A stretch of 64,000 nt of DNA from Procambarus clarkii (GCF_040958095.1 NC_091217.1:13636354-13700353), one strand, 5' to 3'; shown: positions 34,903 to 47,336, counted from the stretch's first letter. Notes: generated by a model from the sequence alone, not told the origin. Made by a program: numbers and translations.

Positions 34903-37900
34903 TAGGGAGGGCTGACACTAGCTGCTGCTGCTGGTGGTGGTGGAGGGAGGGCTGACACTAGCTGATGGTGGTGGAGGGAGGGCTGACACCAGCTGCTGCT
35001 AGTGGTGGTGGAGGGAGGGCTGACACTAGCTGATGGTGGTGGAGGGAGGGCTGACACCAGCTGCTGCTAGTGGTGGTGGAGGGAGGGCTGACACCAGCTG
35101 CTGCTGGTGGTGGTGGAGGGAGGGAGGGCTGACACTAGCTGCTGGTGGTGGTGGTGGAGGGAGGGCTGACACCAGCTGCTGCTGGTGGTGGTGGAGGGAG
35201 GGAGGGCTGACACCAGCTGCTGCTAGTGGTGGTGGAGGGAGGGCTGACACCAGCTGGTGCTGGTGGAGGGAGGGCTGACACCAGCTGCTGCTGGTGGTGG
35301 TGGAGGTGGAGGGAGGGCTGACAATAGCTGCTGCTGGTGGTGGAGGAGGGAGGGCTGACACTAGCTGCTGGTGGTGGTGGAGGGAGGGCTGACACTAGCT
35401 GCTGGTGGTGGTGGAGGAGGGAGGGCTGACACTAGCTGGTGGTGGTGGAGGAGGGAGGGCTGACACTAGCTGCTGCTGGTGGTGGTGGTGGTGGAGGAGG
35501 GAGGGCTGACACTAGCTGCTGCTGGTGGTGGTGGTGGAGGAGGGAGGGCTGACACTAGCTGCTGCTGGTGGTGGTGGTGGAGGAGGGAGGGCTGACACTA
35601 GCTGCTGCTGGTGGTGGTGGAGGAGGGAGGGCTGACACTAGCTGTTGGTGGTGGTGGTGGAGGGAGGGCTGACACTAGCTGCTGGTGGTGGTGGTGGAGG
35701 GAGGGCTGACACTAGCTGCTGGTGGTGGTGGTGGAGGGAGGGCTGAAACTAGCTGCTGGTGGTGGTGGTGGAGGGAGGGCTGACACTAGCTGCTGGTGGT
35801 GGTGGTGGAGGGAGGGCTGACACTAGCTGCTGGTGGTGGAGGGAGGGCTGACACTAGCTGCTGCTGGTGGTGGAGGAGGGAGGGCTGACACTAGCTGGTG
35901 GTGGTGGTGGAGGGAGGGCTGACACTAGCTGGTGGTGGTGGTGGAGGGAGGGCTGACACTAGCTGGTGGTGGTGGTGGAGGGAGGGCTGACACTAGCTGG
36001 TGGTGGTGGTGGAGGGAGGGCTGACACTAGCTGCTGGTGGTGGAGGGAGGGCTGACACTAGCTGCTGCTGGTGGAGGGAGGGCTGACACTAGCTGCTGCT
36101 GGTGGTGGAGGAGGGAGGGAGGGCCGACACTAGCTGGTGGTGGTGGTGGAGGGAGGGCCGACACTAGCTGCTGGTGGTGGTGGAGGGAGGGCTGACACCA
36201 GCTGCTGGTGGTGGTGGAGGGAGGGCTGACACCAGCTGCTGGTGGTGGTGGAGGGAGGGCTGACACCAGCTGCTGGTGGTGGTGGAGGGAGGGCTGACAC
36301 CAGCTGCTGGTGGTGGTGGAGGGAGGGCTGACACCAGCTGCTGGTGGTGGTGGAGGGAGGGCTGACACCAGCTGCTGGTGGTGGTGGGAGGGAGGGCTGA
36401 CACCAGCTGCTGGTGGTGGTGGAGGGAGGGCTGACACTAGCTGCTGGTGGTGGTGGAGGGAGGGCTGACACTAGCTGCTGGTGGTGGTGGAGGGAGGGCT
36501 GACACTAACTGCTGGTGGTGGTGGAGGGAGGGCTGACACCAGCTGCTGCTGGTGGTGGAGGGAGGGCTGACACTAGCTGCTGCTGGTGGTGGAGGGAGGG
36601 CTGACACTAGCTGCTGCTGGTGGTGGAGGGAGGGCTGACACCAGCTGCTGCTGCTGCTGGTGGTGGTGGTGGGAGGGCTGACACTAGCTGCTGCTGGTGG
36701 TGGAGGGAGGGAGGGCTGACACTAGCTGCTGCTGGTGGTGGTGGTGGTGGAGGGCTGACACCAGCTGGTGGTGGTGGAGGGCTGACACCAGCTGCAGGTG
36801 GTGGAGGGCTGACACCAGCTGCTGGTGGTGGTGGTGGTGGAGGGCTGACGTCAGCTGCTGGTGGTGGTGGTGGTGGAGGGCTGACGCCAGCTGCTGGTGG
36901 TGGTGGTGGAGGGCTGACGCCAGCTGCTGCTGGTGGTGGTGGTGGTGGAGGGCTGACGCCAGCTGCTGCTGGTGGTGGTGGTGGTGGGCTGACGCCAGCT
37001 GCTGCTGGTGGTGGTGGTGGAGGGCTGACGCCAGCTGGTGCTGGTGGAGGGAGGGCTGACACCAGCTGCTGCTGGTGGTGGTGGAGGTGGAGGGAGGGCT
37101 GACAATAGCTGCTGCTGGTGGTGGAGGAGGGAGGGCTGACACTAGCTGCTGGTGGTGGTGGAGGGAGGGCTGACACTAGCTGCTGGTGGTGGTGGAGGAG
37201 GGAGGGCTGACACTAGCTGGTGGTGGTGGAGGAGGGAGGGCTGACACTAGCTGGTGGTGGTGGAGGAGGGAGGGCTGACACTAGCTGCTGCTGGTGGTGG
37301 TGGTGGTGGAGGAGGGAGGGCTGACACTAGCTGCTGCTGGTGGTGGTGGTGGAGGAGGGAGGGCTGACACTAGCTGCTGCTGGTGGTGGTGGTGGAGGAG
37401 GGAGGGCTGACACTAGCTGCTGCTGGTGGTGGTGGAGGAGGGAGGGCTGACACTAGCTGTTGGTGGTGGTGGTGGAGGGAGGGCTGACACTAGCTGCTGG
37501 TGGTGGTGGTGGAGGGAGGGCTGACACTAGCTGCTGGTGGTGGTGGTGGAGGGAGGGCTGAAACTAGCTGCTGGTGGTGGTGGTGGAGGGAGGGCTGACA
37601 CTAGCTGCTGGTGGTGGTGGTGGAGGGAGGGCTGACACTAGCTGCTGGTGGTGGAGGGAGGGCTGACACTAGCTGCTGCTGGTGGTGGAGGAGGGAGGGC
37701 TGACACTAGCTGGTGGTGGTGGTGGAGGGAGGGCTGACACTAGCTGGTGGTGGTGGTGGAGGGAGGGCTGACACTAGCTGGTGGTGGTGGTGGAGGGAGG
37801 GCTGACACTAGCTGGTGGTGGTGGTGGAGGGAGGGCTGACACTAGCTGCTGGTGGTGGAGGGAGGGCTGACACTAGCTGCTGCTGGTGGAGGGAGGGCTG

Positions 37901-40900
37901 ACACTAGCTGCTGCTGGTGGTGGAGGAGGGAGGGAGGGCCGACACTAGCTGGTGGTGGTGGTGGAGGGAGGGCCGACACTAGCTGCTGGTGGTGGTGGAG
38001 GGAGGGCTGACACCAGCTGCTGGTGGTGGTGGAGGGAGGGCTGACACCAGCTGCTGGTGGTGGTGGAGGGAGGGCTGACACCAGCTGCTGGTGGTGGTGG
38101 AGGGAGGGCTGACACCAGCTGCTGGTGGTGGTGGAGGGAGGGCTGACACCAGCTGCTGGTGGTGGTGGGAGGGAGGGCTGACACCAGCTGCTGGTGGTGG
38201 TGGAGGGAGGGCTGACACTAGCTGCTGGTGGTGGTGGAGGGAGGGCTGACACTAGCTGCTGGTGGTGGTGGAGGGAGGGCTGACACTAACTGCTGGTGGT
38301 GGTGGAGGGAGGGCTGACACCAGCTGCTGCTGGTGGTGGAGGGAGGGCTGACACTAGCTGCTGCTGGTGGTGGTGGTGGTGGAGGGCTGACACCAGCTGG
38401 TGGTGGTGGAGGGCTGACACCAGCTGCAGGTGGTGGAGGGCTGACACCAGCTGCTGGTGGTGGTGGTGGTGGAGGGCTGACGTCAGCTGCTGGTGGTGGT
38501 GGTGGTGGAGGGCTGACGCCAGCTGCTGGTGGTGGTGGTGGAGGGCTGACGCCAGCTGCTGCTGGTGGTGGTGGTGGTGGAGGGCTGACGCCAGCTGCTG
38601 CTGGTGGTGGTGGTGGTGGGCTGACGCCAGCTGCTGCTGGTGGTGGTGGTGGAGGGCTGACGCCAGCTGCTGCTGGTGGTGGTGGTGGAGGGCTGACGCC
38701 AGCTGCTGCTGGTGGTGGTGGTGGAGGGCTGACGCCAGCTGCTGCTGGTGGTGGTGGTGGAGGGCTGACGCCAGCTGCTGCTGGTGGTGGTGGTGGAGGG
38801 CTGACGCCAGCTGCTGCTGGTGGTGGTGGTGGAGGGCTGACGCCAGCTGCTGGTGGTGGTGGTGGTGGAGGGCTGACGCCAGCTGCTGGTGGTGGTGGTG
38901 GTGGAGGGCTGACGCCAGCTGCTGCTGCTGGTGGTGGTGGTGGTGGAGGGCTGACGCCAGCTGCTGCTGCTGGTGGTGGTGGTGGTGGAGGGCTGACGCC
39001 AGCTGCTGCTGGTGGTGGTGGTGGTGGTGGAGGGCTGACGCCAGCTGCTGCTGGTGGTGGTGGTGGTGGTGGAGGGCTGACGCCAGCTGCTGCTGGTGGT
39101 GGTGGTGGTGGTGGAGGGCTGACGCCAGCTGCTGCTGCTGGTGGTGGTGGTGGTGGAGGGCTGACGCCAGCTGCTGCTGCTGGTGGTGGTGGTGGTGGAG
39201 GGCTGACGCCAGCTGCTGCTGCTGGTGGTGGTGGAGGGCTGACGCCAGCTGCTGCTGCTGGTGGTGGTGGTGGTGGAGGGCTGACGCCAGCTGCTGCTGC
39301 TGGTGGTGGTGGTGGTGGAGGGCTGACGCCAGCTGCTGCTGCTGCTGGTGGTGGTGGTGGAGGGCTGACGCCAGCTGCTGCTGCTGGTGGTGGTGGTGGT
39401 GGAGGGCTGACGCCAGCTGCTGCTGCTGGTGGTGGTGGTGGTGGAGGGCTGACGCCAGCTGCTGCTGCTGGTGGTGGTGGTGGTGGAGGGCTGACGCCAG
39501 CTGCTGCTGCTGCTGGTGGTGGTGGTGGAGGGCTGACGCCAGCTGCTGCTGCTGGTGGTGGTGGAGGGCTGACGCCAGCTGCTGCTGCTGGTGGTGGTGG
39601 AGGGCTGACGCCAGCTGCTGCTGGTGGTGGTGGTGGTGGAGGGCTGACGCCAGCTGCTGCTGGTGGTGGTGGTGGTGGTGGAGGGCTGACGCCAGCTGCT
39701 GCTGGTGGTGGTGGTGGTGGAGGGCTGACGCCAGCTGCTGCTGGTGGTGGTGGTGGTGGAGGGCTGACGCCAGCTGCTGCTGGTGGTGGTGGTGGTGGAG
39801 GGCTGACGCCAGCTGCTGCTGGTGGTGGTGGTGGTGGAGGGCTGACGCCAGCTGCTGCTGGTGGTGGTGGTGGTGGAGGGCTGACGCCAGCTGCTGCTGG
39901 TGGTGGTGGTGGTGGAGGGCTGACGCCAGCTGCTGCTGGTGGTGGTGGTGGTGGAGGGCTGACGATAGCTGCTGCTGGTGGTGGTGGTGGTGGAGGGCTG
40001 ACGCCAGCTGCTGCTGGTGGTGGTGGTGGTGGAGGGCTGACGCCAGCTGCTGCTGGTGGTGGTGGTGGTGGAGGGCTGACGCCAGCTGCTGCTGGTGGTG
40101 GTGGTGGTGGAGGGCTGACGCCAGCTGCTGCTGGTGGTGGTGGTGGAGGGCTGACGCCAGCTGCTGCTGGTGGTGGTGGTGGTGGTGGAGGGCTGACACC
40201 AGCTGCTGGTGGTGGTGGTGGTGGAGGGCTGACACTAGCTGCTGGTGGTGGTGGTGGTGGTGGTGGAGGGCTGACACCAGCTGCTGGTGGTGGTGGTGGT
40301 GGTGGAGGGCTGACACTAGCTGCTGGTGGTGGTGGTGGTGGTGGTGGAGGGCTGACACCAGCTGCTGGTGGTGGTGGTGGTGGTGGTGGAGGGCTGACAC
40401 CAGCTGCGTGGTGGTGGTGGAGGGCTGACACCAGCTGCGTGGTGGTGGTGGAGGGCTGACACCAGCTGCGTGGTGGTGGTGGAGGGCTGACACCAGCTGC
40501 GTGGTGGTGGTGGAGGGCTGACACCAGCTGCGTGGTGGTGGTGGAGGGCTGACACCAGCTGCGTGGTGGTGGTGGAGGGCTGACACCAGCTGCGTGGTGG
40601 TGGTGGAGGGCTGACACCAGCTGCGTGGTGGTGGTGGAGGGCTGACACCAGCTGCGTGGTGGTGGTGGAGGGCTGACACCAGCTGCGTGGTGGTGGTGGA
40701 GGGCTGACACCAGCTGCGTGGTGGTGGTGGAGGGCTGACACCAGCTGCGTGGTGGTGGTGGAGGGCTGACACCAGCTGCGTGGTGGTGGTGGAGGGCTGA
40801 CACCAGCTGCGTGGTGGTGGTGGAGGGCTGACACCAGCTGCGTGGTGGTGGTGGAGGGCTGACACCAGCTGCGTGGTGGTGGTGGAGGGCTGACACCAGC

Positions 40901-43850
40901 TGCGTGGTGGTGGTGGAGGGCTGACACCAGCTGCGTGGTGGTGGTGGAGGGCTGACACCAGCTGCTGGTGGTGGTGGTGGAGGGCTGACACCAGCTGGTG
41001 GTGGTGGTGGTGGTGGTGGTGGAGGGCTGACACTAGCTGCGTGGTGGTGGTGGAGGGCTGACACCAGCTGCTGGTGGTGGTGGTGGAGGGCTGACACCAG
41101 CTGCTGGTGGTGGTGGTGGAGGGCTGACACCAGCTGCTGGTGGTGGTGGTGGTGGAGGGCTGACACCAGCTGCTGGTGGTGGTGGTGGTGGAGGGCTGAC
41201 GATAGCTGCTGCTGGTGGTGGTGGTGGTGGAGGGCTGACGCCAGCTGCTGCTGGTGGTGGTGGTGGTGGAGGGCTGACGCCAGCTGCTGCTGGTGGTGGT
41301 GGTGGTGGAGGGCTGACGCCAGCTGCTGCTGGTGGTGGTGGTGGTGGAGGGCTGACGCCAGCTGCTGCTGGTGGTGGTGGTGGTGGAGGGCTGACGCCAG
41401 CTGCTGCTGGTGTTGGTGGTGGAGGGCTGACGCCAGCTGCTGCTGGTGGTGGTGGTGGTGGTGGAGGGCTGACACCAGCTGCTGGTGGTGGTGGTGGTGG
41501 TGGAGGGCTGACACTAGCTGCTGGTGGTGGTGGTGGTGGAGGGCTGACACCAGCTGCTGGTGGTGGTGGTGGTGGTGGAGGGCTGACACTAGCTGCTGGT
41601 GGTGGTGGTGGTGGTGGTGGAGGGCTGACACCAGCTGCTGGTGGTGGTGGTGGTGGTGGTGGAGGGCTGACACCAGCTGCTGGTGGTGGTGGTGGTGGTG
41701 GTGGAGGGCTGACACCAGCTGCTGGTGGTGGTGGTGGAGAGCTGACACCAGCTGCTGGTGGTGGTGGTGGAGGGCTGACACCAGCTGCTGGTGGTGGTGG
41801 TGGTGGAGGGCTGACACTAGCTGCGTGGTGGTGGTGGAGGGCTGACACTAGCTGCGTGGTGGTGGTGGAGGGCTGACACCAGCTGCTGGTGGTGGTGGTG
41901 GAGGGCTGACACCAGCTGCTGGTGGTGGTGGAGGGCTGACGCCAGCTGCTGCTGGTGGTGGTGGAGGGCTGACGCCAGCTGCTGCTGGTGGTGGTGGAGG
42001 GCTGACGCCAGCTGCTGGTGGTGGTGGTGGAGGGCTGACGCCAGCTGCTGCTGGTGGTGGTGGTGGAGGGCTGACACCAGCTGCTGGTGGTGGTGGTGGA
42101 GGGCTGACACCAGCTGCTGGTGGTGGTGGTGGAGGGCTGACACCAGCTGCTGGTGGTGGTGGTGGAGGGCTGACACCAGCTGCTGGTGGTGGTGGTGGAG
42201 GGCTGACACCAGCTGCTGGTGGTGGTGGTGGAGGGCTGACACCAGCTGCTGGTGGTGGTGGTGGAGGGCTGACACCAGCTGCTGGTGGTGGTGGTGGAGG
42301 GCTGACACCAGCTGCTGGTGGTGGTGGTGGTGGTGGAGGGCTGACACTAGCTGGTGGTGGTGGTGGTGGTGGTGGTGGAGGGCTGACACCAGCTGCTGGT
42401 GGTGGTGGTGGAGAGCTGACACCAGCTGCTGGTGGTGGTGGTGGAGGGCTGACACCAGCTGCTGGTGGTGGTGGTGGAGGGCTGACACCAGCTGGTGGTG
42501 GTGGTGGTGGTGGTGGTGGTGGTGGAGGGCTGACACTAGCTGCGTGGTGGTGGTGGAGGGCTGACACCAGCTGCTGGTGGTGGTGGTGGAGGGCTGACAC
42601 CAGCTGCTGGTGGTGGTGGTGGAGGGCTGACACCAGCTGCTGGTGGTGGTGGTGGAGGGCTGACACCAGCTGCTGGTGGTGGTGGAGGGCTGACACCAGC
42701 TGCGTGGTGGTGGTGGAGGGCTGACACCAGCTGCGTGGTGGTGGTGGAGGGCTGACACCAGCTGCGTGGTGGTGGTGGAGGGCTGACACCAGCTGCGTGG
42801 TGGTGGTGGAGGGCTGACACCAGCTGCGTGGTGGTGGTGGAGGGCTGACACCAGCTGCGTGGTGGTGGTGGAGGGCTGACACCAGCTGCGTGGTGGTGGT
42901 GGAGGGCTGACACCAGCTGCGTGGTGGTGGTGGAGGGCTGACACCAGCTGCGTGGTGGTGGTGGAGGGCTGACACCAGCTGCGTGGTGGTGGTGGAGGGC
43001 TGACACCAGCTGCGTGGTGGTGGTGGAGGGCTGACACCAGCTGCGTGGTGGTGGTGGAGGGCTGACACCAGCTGCGTGGTGGTGGTGGTGGAGGGCTGAC
43101 ACCAGCTGCGTGGTGGTGGTGGTGGAGGGCTGACACCAGCTGCGTGGTGGTGGTGGTGGAGGGCTGACACCAGCTGCGTGGTGGTGGTGGTGGAGGGCTG
43201 ACACCAGCTGCGTGGTGGTGGTGGTGGAGGGCTGACACCAGCTGCGTGGTGGTGGTGGTGGAGGGCTGACACCAGCTGCGTGGTGGTGGTGGTGGAGGGC
43301 TGACACCAGCTGCGTGGTGGTGGTGGTGGAGGGCTGACACCAGCTGCGTGGTGGTGGTGGTGGAGGGCTGACACCAGCTGCGTGGTGGTGGTGGTGGAGG
43401 GCTGACACCAGCTGCGTGGTGGTGGTGGTGGAGGGCTGACACCAGCTGCGTGGTGGTGGTGGTGGAGGGCTGACACCAGCTGCGTGGTGGTGGTGGAGGG
43501 CTGACACCAGCTGCGTGGTGGTGGTGGAGGGCTGACACCAGCTGCGTGGTGGTGGTGGAGGGCTGACACCAGCTGCGTGGTGGTGGTGGTGGGGGAGGGC
43601 TGACACCAGCTGGTGGTGGTGGAGGGCTGACGCCAGCTGTGTGGTGGTGGTGGTGGAGGGCTGACGCCAGCTGTGTGGTGGTGGTGGTGGAGGGCTGACG
43701 CCAGCTGTGTGGTGGTGGTGGTGGAGGGCTGACGCCAGCTGTGTGGTGGTGGTGGTGGAGGGCTGACGCCAGCTGTGTGGTGGTGGTGGTGGAGGGCTGA
43801 CACCAGCTGTGTGGTGGTGGTGGTGGAGGGCTGACGCCAGCTGCGTGGTT
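34903..43850. repeat. ~9 kb G-rich minisatellite, ~31-37-bp units
   Basis: Every unit has GAGGG(AGG)GCTGAC followed by ACTAGCTG, ACCAGCTG or GCCAGCTG, then (CTG)0-3 and (GTG)n. Length varies in 3-bp steps through the GTG and CTG runs. Zones differ. 34.9-38.3 kb has GAGGGAGGG units. 38.4-40.2 kb has GACGCCAGCTGCTG units. 40.4-40.96 kb and 42.7-43.6 kb have uniform GCTGCGTGGTGGTGG units. 43.62-43.85 kb has GCTGTGTGG units. Frames of up to 1199 codons rich in His/Gln/Pro/Ala or Trp/Cys are artefacts. The plus strand is extremely G-rich and could form G-quadruplexes. Confidence 0.96.
40404..40960. repeat. Homogeneous 31-bp block inside the G-rich array
   Basis: About 18 consecutive units of CGTGGTGGTGGTGGAGGG plus CTGACACCAGCTG are practically identical. 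The same unit reappears at 42700-43080 and then, with one more GTG, at 43080-43480. Confidence 0.9.
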
Positions 43851-44344
43851 TAATTAAAGTCGACGGTCGTGGAACGTCAATAACGACACGGTGTGAGGCG
43901 TCACCTCACGTGGCTCCCCCACCTTCTACTCCCCCCACCCACCACTCCCCCACCTACCTCTCTCACTACCCTCCACTACTGTCCAACTTTCGAAAACATA
44001 AAAACTCGCTAAAGTTTTACTAAAGGATCCATGAATATGTAACTCGAGGTTAATGGTGGTGAGTGACAGGTAGCGAGAGTGGCAGGTGCACCCCACCAAG
44101 CCCAAAAGCCTCCTGCCCAAATCAATATTATGGAGCAAGAACATCATTCCCCCAGACAACACTTGACTCGAACCAAAGCCAGGAATCAAGAGAAGGAAAT
44201 TCAAACAAGACTTCAAAGGAAGATCCTCTGCGCTGATTGGCTGGGCTCCTCTGTATACACACCCACCAGGAACCAATTAGCTCCAGGATAGTCATCGATA
44301 TGTCAAGGAGAACTGCGGTCCTTCACATATATACGCCAAGCTTT
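43851..44344. other. Unassigned, gene-free
   Basis: No gene, repeat or RNA is recognised; CCCCACC-rich pyrimidine DNA lies at about 43915-43965. Confidence 0.5.
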
Positions 44345-44465
44345 ATAGCACTTTAGAGCACGTCAACTGACTTCAGAGCACGTCACCTGACTTCAGAGCA
44401 CGTCAACTGACTTCAGAGCACGTCAACTGAAGTTAATTGACGTCAATTGAAGTCAGGTATATACC
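44345..44465. repeat. Short ~20-bp tandem repeat (AGAGCACGTCAACTGACTTC)
   Basis: About four units followed by decayed GTCAACTGAAGT/GTCAATTGAAGT palindromic phrases. Confidence 0.8.
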
Positions 44466-44530
44466 GCCGGCCACGTACAGTTCTACACACACCCTAACAG
44501 TGCCACATACACCGTAACAGTGCCACACAC

Positions 44531-45000
44531 ACACAAGACAAAGTTAGAGAAGATTCAGCGGTATGTCACCATACTGGTCCCGGAACTGAGAGGTATGAGC
44601 TACGAGGAATGACTAAAGGAGCTGAACCACACAACCCTGGAAAACAGAGGAGTAAGGGGAGACATGATAACCACCTACACAATTCTCAAGGCAATTGACA
44701 GAGTGGACAAAGACAAACTCTTCAGCACGGGTGGGACACGAACAAGGGGACACAGGTGGAAACTGAGTACCCAGATGAGCCACAGAGACATGAGAAAGAA
44801 TTTGTTCAGTGTCAGAGTAGTTAAGAAATGGAATGCATTAAGTAGTGATGTGGTGGAGGGTGACTCCATACACAGTTTCAAGTGTAGATATGATAGAGCC
44901 CAGTAGGCTCAGGAACCTGTACACCAGTTGATTGACAGTTGAGAGGCGGTACCAAAGAGCCAGAGCTCAACCCCAGCAAGCACAAATAGGCGAGTACACA
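44531..45000 (+). mobile_element. LINE 3'-end fragment (CA-tailed family)
   Basis: Only the C-terminal ~110 codons and the 3' UTR of the 28-kb LINE family are present: KLEKIQRYVT-like start, then GDMITTYTILKAIDRVDKD, TRTRGHRWKLST and FSVRVVKKWNAL, with a stop at 44906. A TGA interrupts YEE-stop-LKEL near 44610. The 3' UTR continues to GGCGAGTACACACC. The 5' end starts directly after (CA)5-6 and both sides carry ACACCCTAACAGTGCCAC, so it inserted into a CA-containing short tandem repeat. Confidence 0.9.
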
Positions 45001-45003
45001 CCC

Positions 45004-45092
45004 TAACAGTGCCACACTAACAGTGCCACACTAACAGTGCCACACTAACAGTGCCACACTAACAGTGCCACACTAACAGTGCCACACACCCT
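45004..45092. repeat. 14-bp tandem repeat TAACAGTGCCACAC
   Basis: About six copies after the LINE fragment; two related copies precede the LINE at 44499-44530. Confidence 0.88.
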
Positions 45093-45324
45093 CCAGGAGT
45101 GCAGGAAGGGAAGAGCCAGCAGACAGGAGTGTGAGTGTCTCAGACAATGAGAGTGAGGAGTGTAACCAGAGGCTGGAGCACATCCCGGAGGTCATTGGAC
45201 CGCTCACAACGACCGGCTCGAGTAATTGGGTCGTCACAACCACTCGTAACTACCTCCGCCGAAGCAAATAGCAACAAGAGCTTTACGCGTAATGGTTCGG
45301 GATTTACATTTTAAGCCGGTCCGC

Positions 45325-45872
45325 GATGGTTCTGGCGGCAGTTGACGGTCCACGATGGTTCTGGCGGCAGTTGACGGTCCACGATGGTTCTGGCGGCAGT
45401 TGGCGGTCCACGACGGTTCTGGCGGCAGTTGACGGTCCACGACGGTTCTGGCGGCAGTTGACGGTCCACGACGGTTCTGGCGGCAGTTGACGGTCCACGA
45501 CGGTTCTGGCGGCAGTTGACGGTCCACGACGGTTCTGGCGGCAGTTGACGGTCCACGACGGTTCTGGCGGCAGTTGACGGTCCACGACGGTTCTTGCGGC
45601 AGTTGACGGTCCACGACGGTTCTGGCGGCAGTTGACGGTCCACGACGGTTCTGGCGGCAGTTGACGGTCCACGACGGTTCTGGCGGCAGTTGGCGGTCCA
45701 CGACGGTTCTGGCGGCAGTTGACGGTCCACGACGGTTCTGGCGGCAGTTGACGGTCCACGACGGTTCTGGCGGCAGTTGACGGTCCACGACGGTTCTGGC
45801 GGCAGTTGACGGTCCACGACGGTTCTGGCGGCAGTTGACGGTCCACGACGGTTCTGGCGGCAGTTGACGGTC
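45325..45872. repeat. 29-bp CpG-rich minisatellite (~18 copies)
   Basis: The unit is GGTTCTGGCGGCAGTTGACG plus GTCCACGAC. The first units have GATGG instead of GACGG; scattered variants are TTGGCGG and TTCTTGCGG. Minus-strand frames of ~190 codons are artefacts. Confidence 0.95.
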
Positions 45873-45976
45873 CTCGAGTCAGTTCGCGCCGGCGACAATT
45901 ACTCCAACTTAAATTACTGCCTGTTGTTAATTGTTCGCCTTGATGATCCCAGAGTTCTGAACAGTCCGGCAGGGAT

Positions 45977-45994
45977 GGTGTGTGTGTGTGTGTG

Positions 45995-46070
<76 letters not shown>

Positions 46071-46080
46071 AGTGTGTGTG
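45977..46080. repeat. Compound (TG)n(TA)n microsatellite
   Basis: TG repeats, then about 40 TA repeats, then GTGTGAGTGTGTGTG. Confidence 0.95.
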
Positions 46081-47082
46081 TCTATAAAGGGAAAAAATAC
46101 TCAGTAATTTTTCTTTGGTAGTTTGAGTTATATATTAAACACAAACACGTTTGAATTCGTTAAACAAAATTTGGTGGAGGTTGGTGAGGGAATTCAGACT
46201 ATTCAAAAATTTGATTTCAAAATTCTGCAACACTTTTTGATGGTGGTGGTGAGTTGAGCGAGTGTAGTGCCGGGGCGACGACCTCCTGCCACCTGGGGCC
46301 CAAGAACACGAGCCTCACCTCCTTTATTGCATTGTATTTGAAACATTTTTTGTATATTATCTCAGGCTTAGGGAAAATCCAACGCTCACTACTTCGGAGA
46401 AATTTGCTTGTATTAAAGAATAAACATTCTTTAAGTGAAAGTTTTAACGAGGCATGAACCAGGCTGAACATGATAATATTCTTGTATGTGACCTGGAAAT
46501 AAATACGCTGGTACAAAGCTTTATTTTTTTTGCAAATTAATACATATTCCTACAACGTCTTGCACCACCACCCGTCACTCTGATCCACCACCAACCACCA
46601 CCAGTCAGACTCCCAAACCTGCTCTCACATCACACCTGGAGCCTTCTCTCTCACTGCTCTATGTATCTTCCTCCCTCCCTCCGGTGATCTATTGTCTTCT
46701 CTCCTTCCTCCTCCTCCTCTCTCCATTTTTATTCCCATGTATTTTCTGTGACTGGAGGCATCGTTCATGGTCCTCCTCCAACATTATTCCCATAAATGTC
46801 TCTGTCCGGCGGTGGTTACTTCCTCCGCTCTAAGTTCCTCTCTCTCTACTTCCTCTCCCTCAGCACCGTGTCAAGCACGTCCCGGTTATTCCTGACTATT
46901 TCACCGTTTTATTCATTAGATTAATATGGGTGATAGTAGCAACGGGCGTCTGGCCGTCGTAACAGATGCAGCCTCTCGTGCCTCAATGGTCACTCATAAA
47001 ACATTTTCAGGTTCTTCAGACGTGACCTAGTTGACCCAGTTTGAACCCAAGCCGATTCAGTTAGAAAGATAAAATAAAGGGG
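46081..47082. other. Unassigned, gene-free stretch
   Basis: AT-rich to 46560 with AATAAA-like phrases (46421, 46497), then a pyrimidine-rich part. A small frame of 67-99 codons on each strand lacks any recognisable domain. Confidence 0.5.
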
Positions 47083-47336
47083 AGTCGGTCGGCCGAGCGG
47101 ACAGCACGCTGGACTTGTGATCCTGTGGTCCTGGGTTCGATCCCAGGCGCCGGCGAGAAACAATGGGCAGAGTTTCTTTCACCCTATGCCCCTGTTACCT
47201 AGCAGTAAAATAGGTACCTGGGTGTTAGCTGTCACGGGCTGCTTCCTGGGGGTGGAGGCCTGGTCGAGGACCGGGCCGCGGGGGACACTAAAAGCCCCGA
47301 AATCATCTCAAGATAACCTCAAGATAACCTCTCCAA
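47083..47336 (+). mobile_element. tRNA-derived SINE with GATAACC tail repeat
   Basis: The 5' tRNA-like part has an A-box-like TCGGCCGAGCGG (~47091), an anticodon-arm-like GGACTTGTGATCC (~47111) and a perfect B box GGTTCGATCCC (~47133). The body holds AGCAGTAAAATAGGTACCTG (47201-47220), the core shared with the SINE at 20318. It ends with CTCAAGATAACCTCAAGATAACCT, in which an 11-bp unit repeats, typical of a SINE tail. The tRNA-like part is followed by more than 170 bp of body, so this is not a host tRNA. Confidence 0.82.

Noticed and set aside
38218..41817. A 1199-codon open frame rich in His, Gln, Pro and Ala (minus strand) and the overlapping 915-codon and 710-codon frames
   Set aside because: All frames on both strands are open because the ~33-bp unit varies in 3-bp steps and lacks stops. 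There is no start context, domain or non-repeat sequence, so this is a repeat artefact.
47083..47160. A functional tRNA gene
   Set aside because: B box and arms look good but the sequence continues into a SINE body and tail, and the stem pairing is imperfect.
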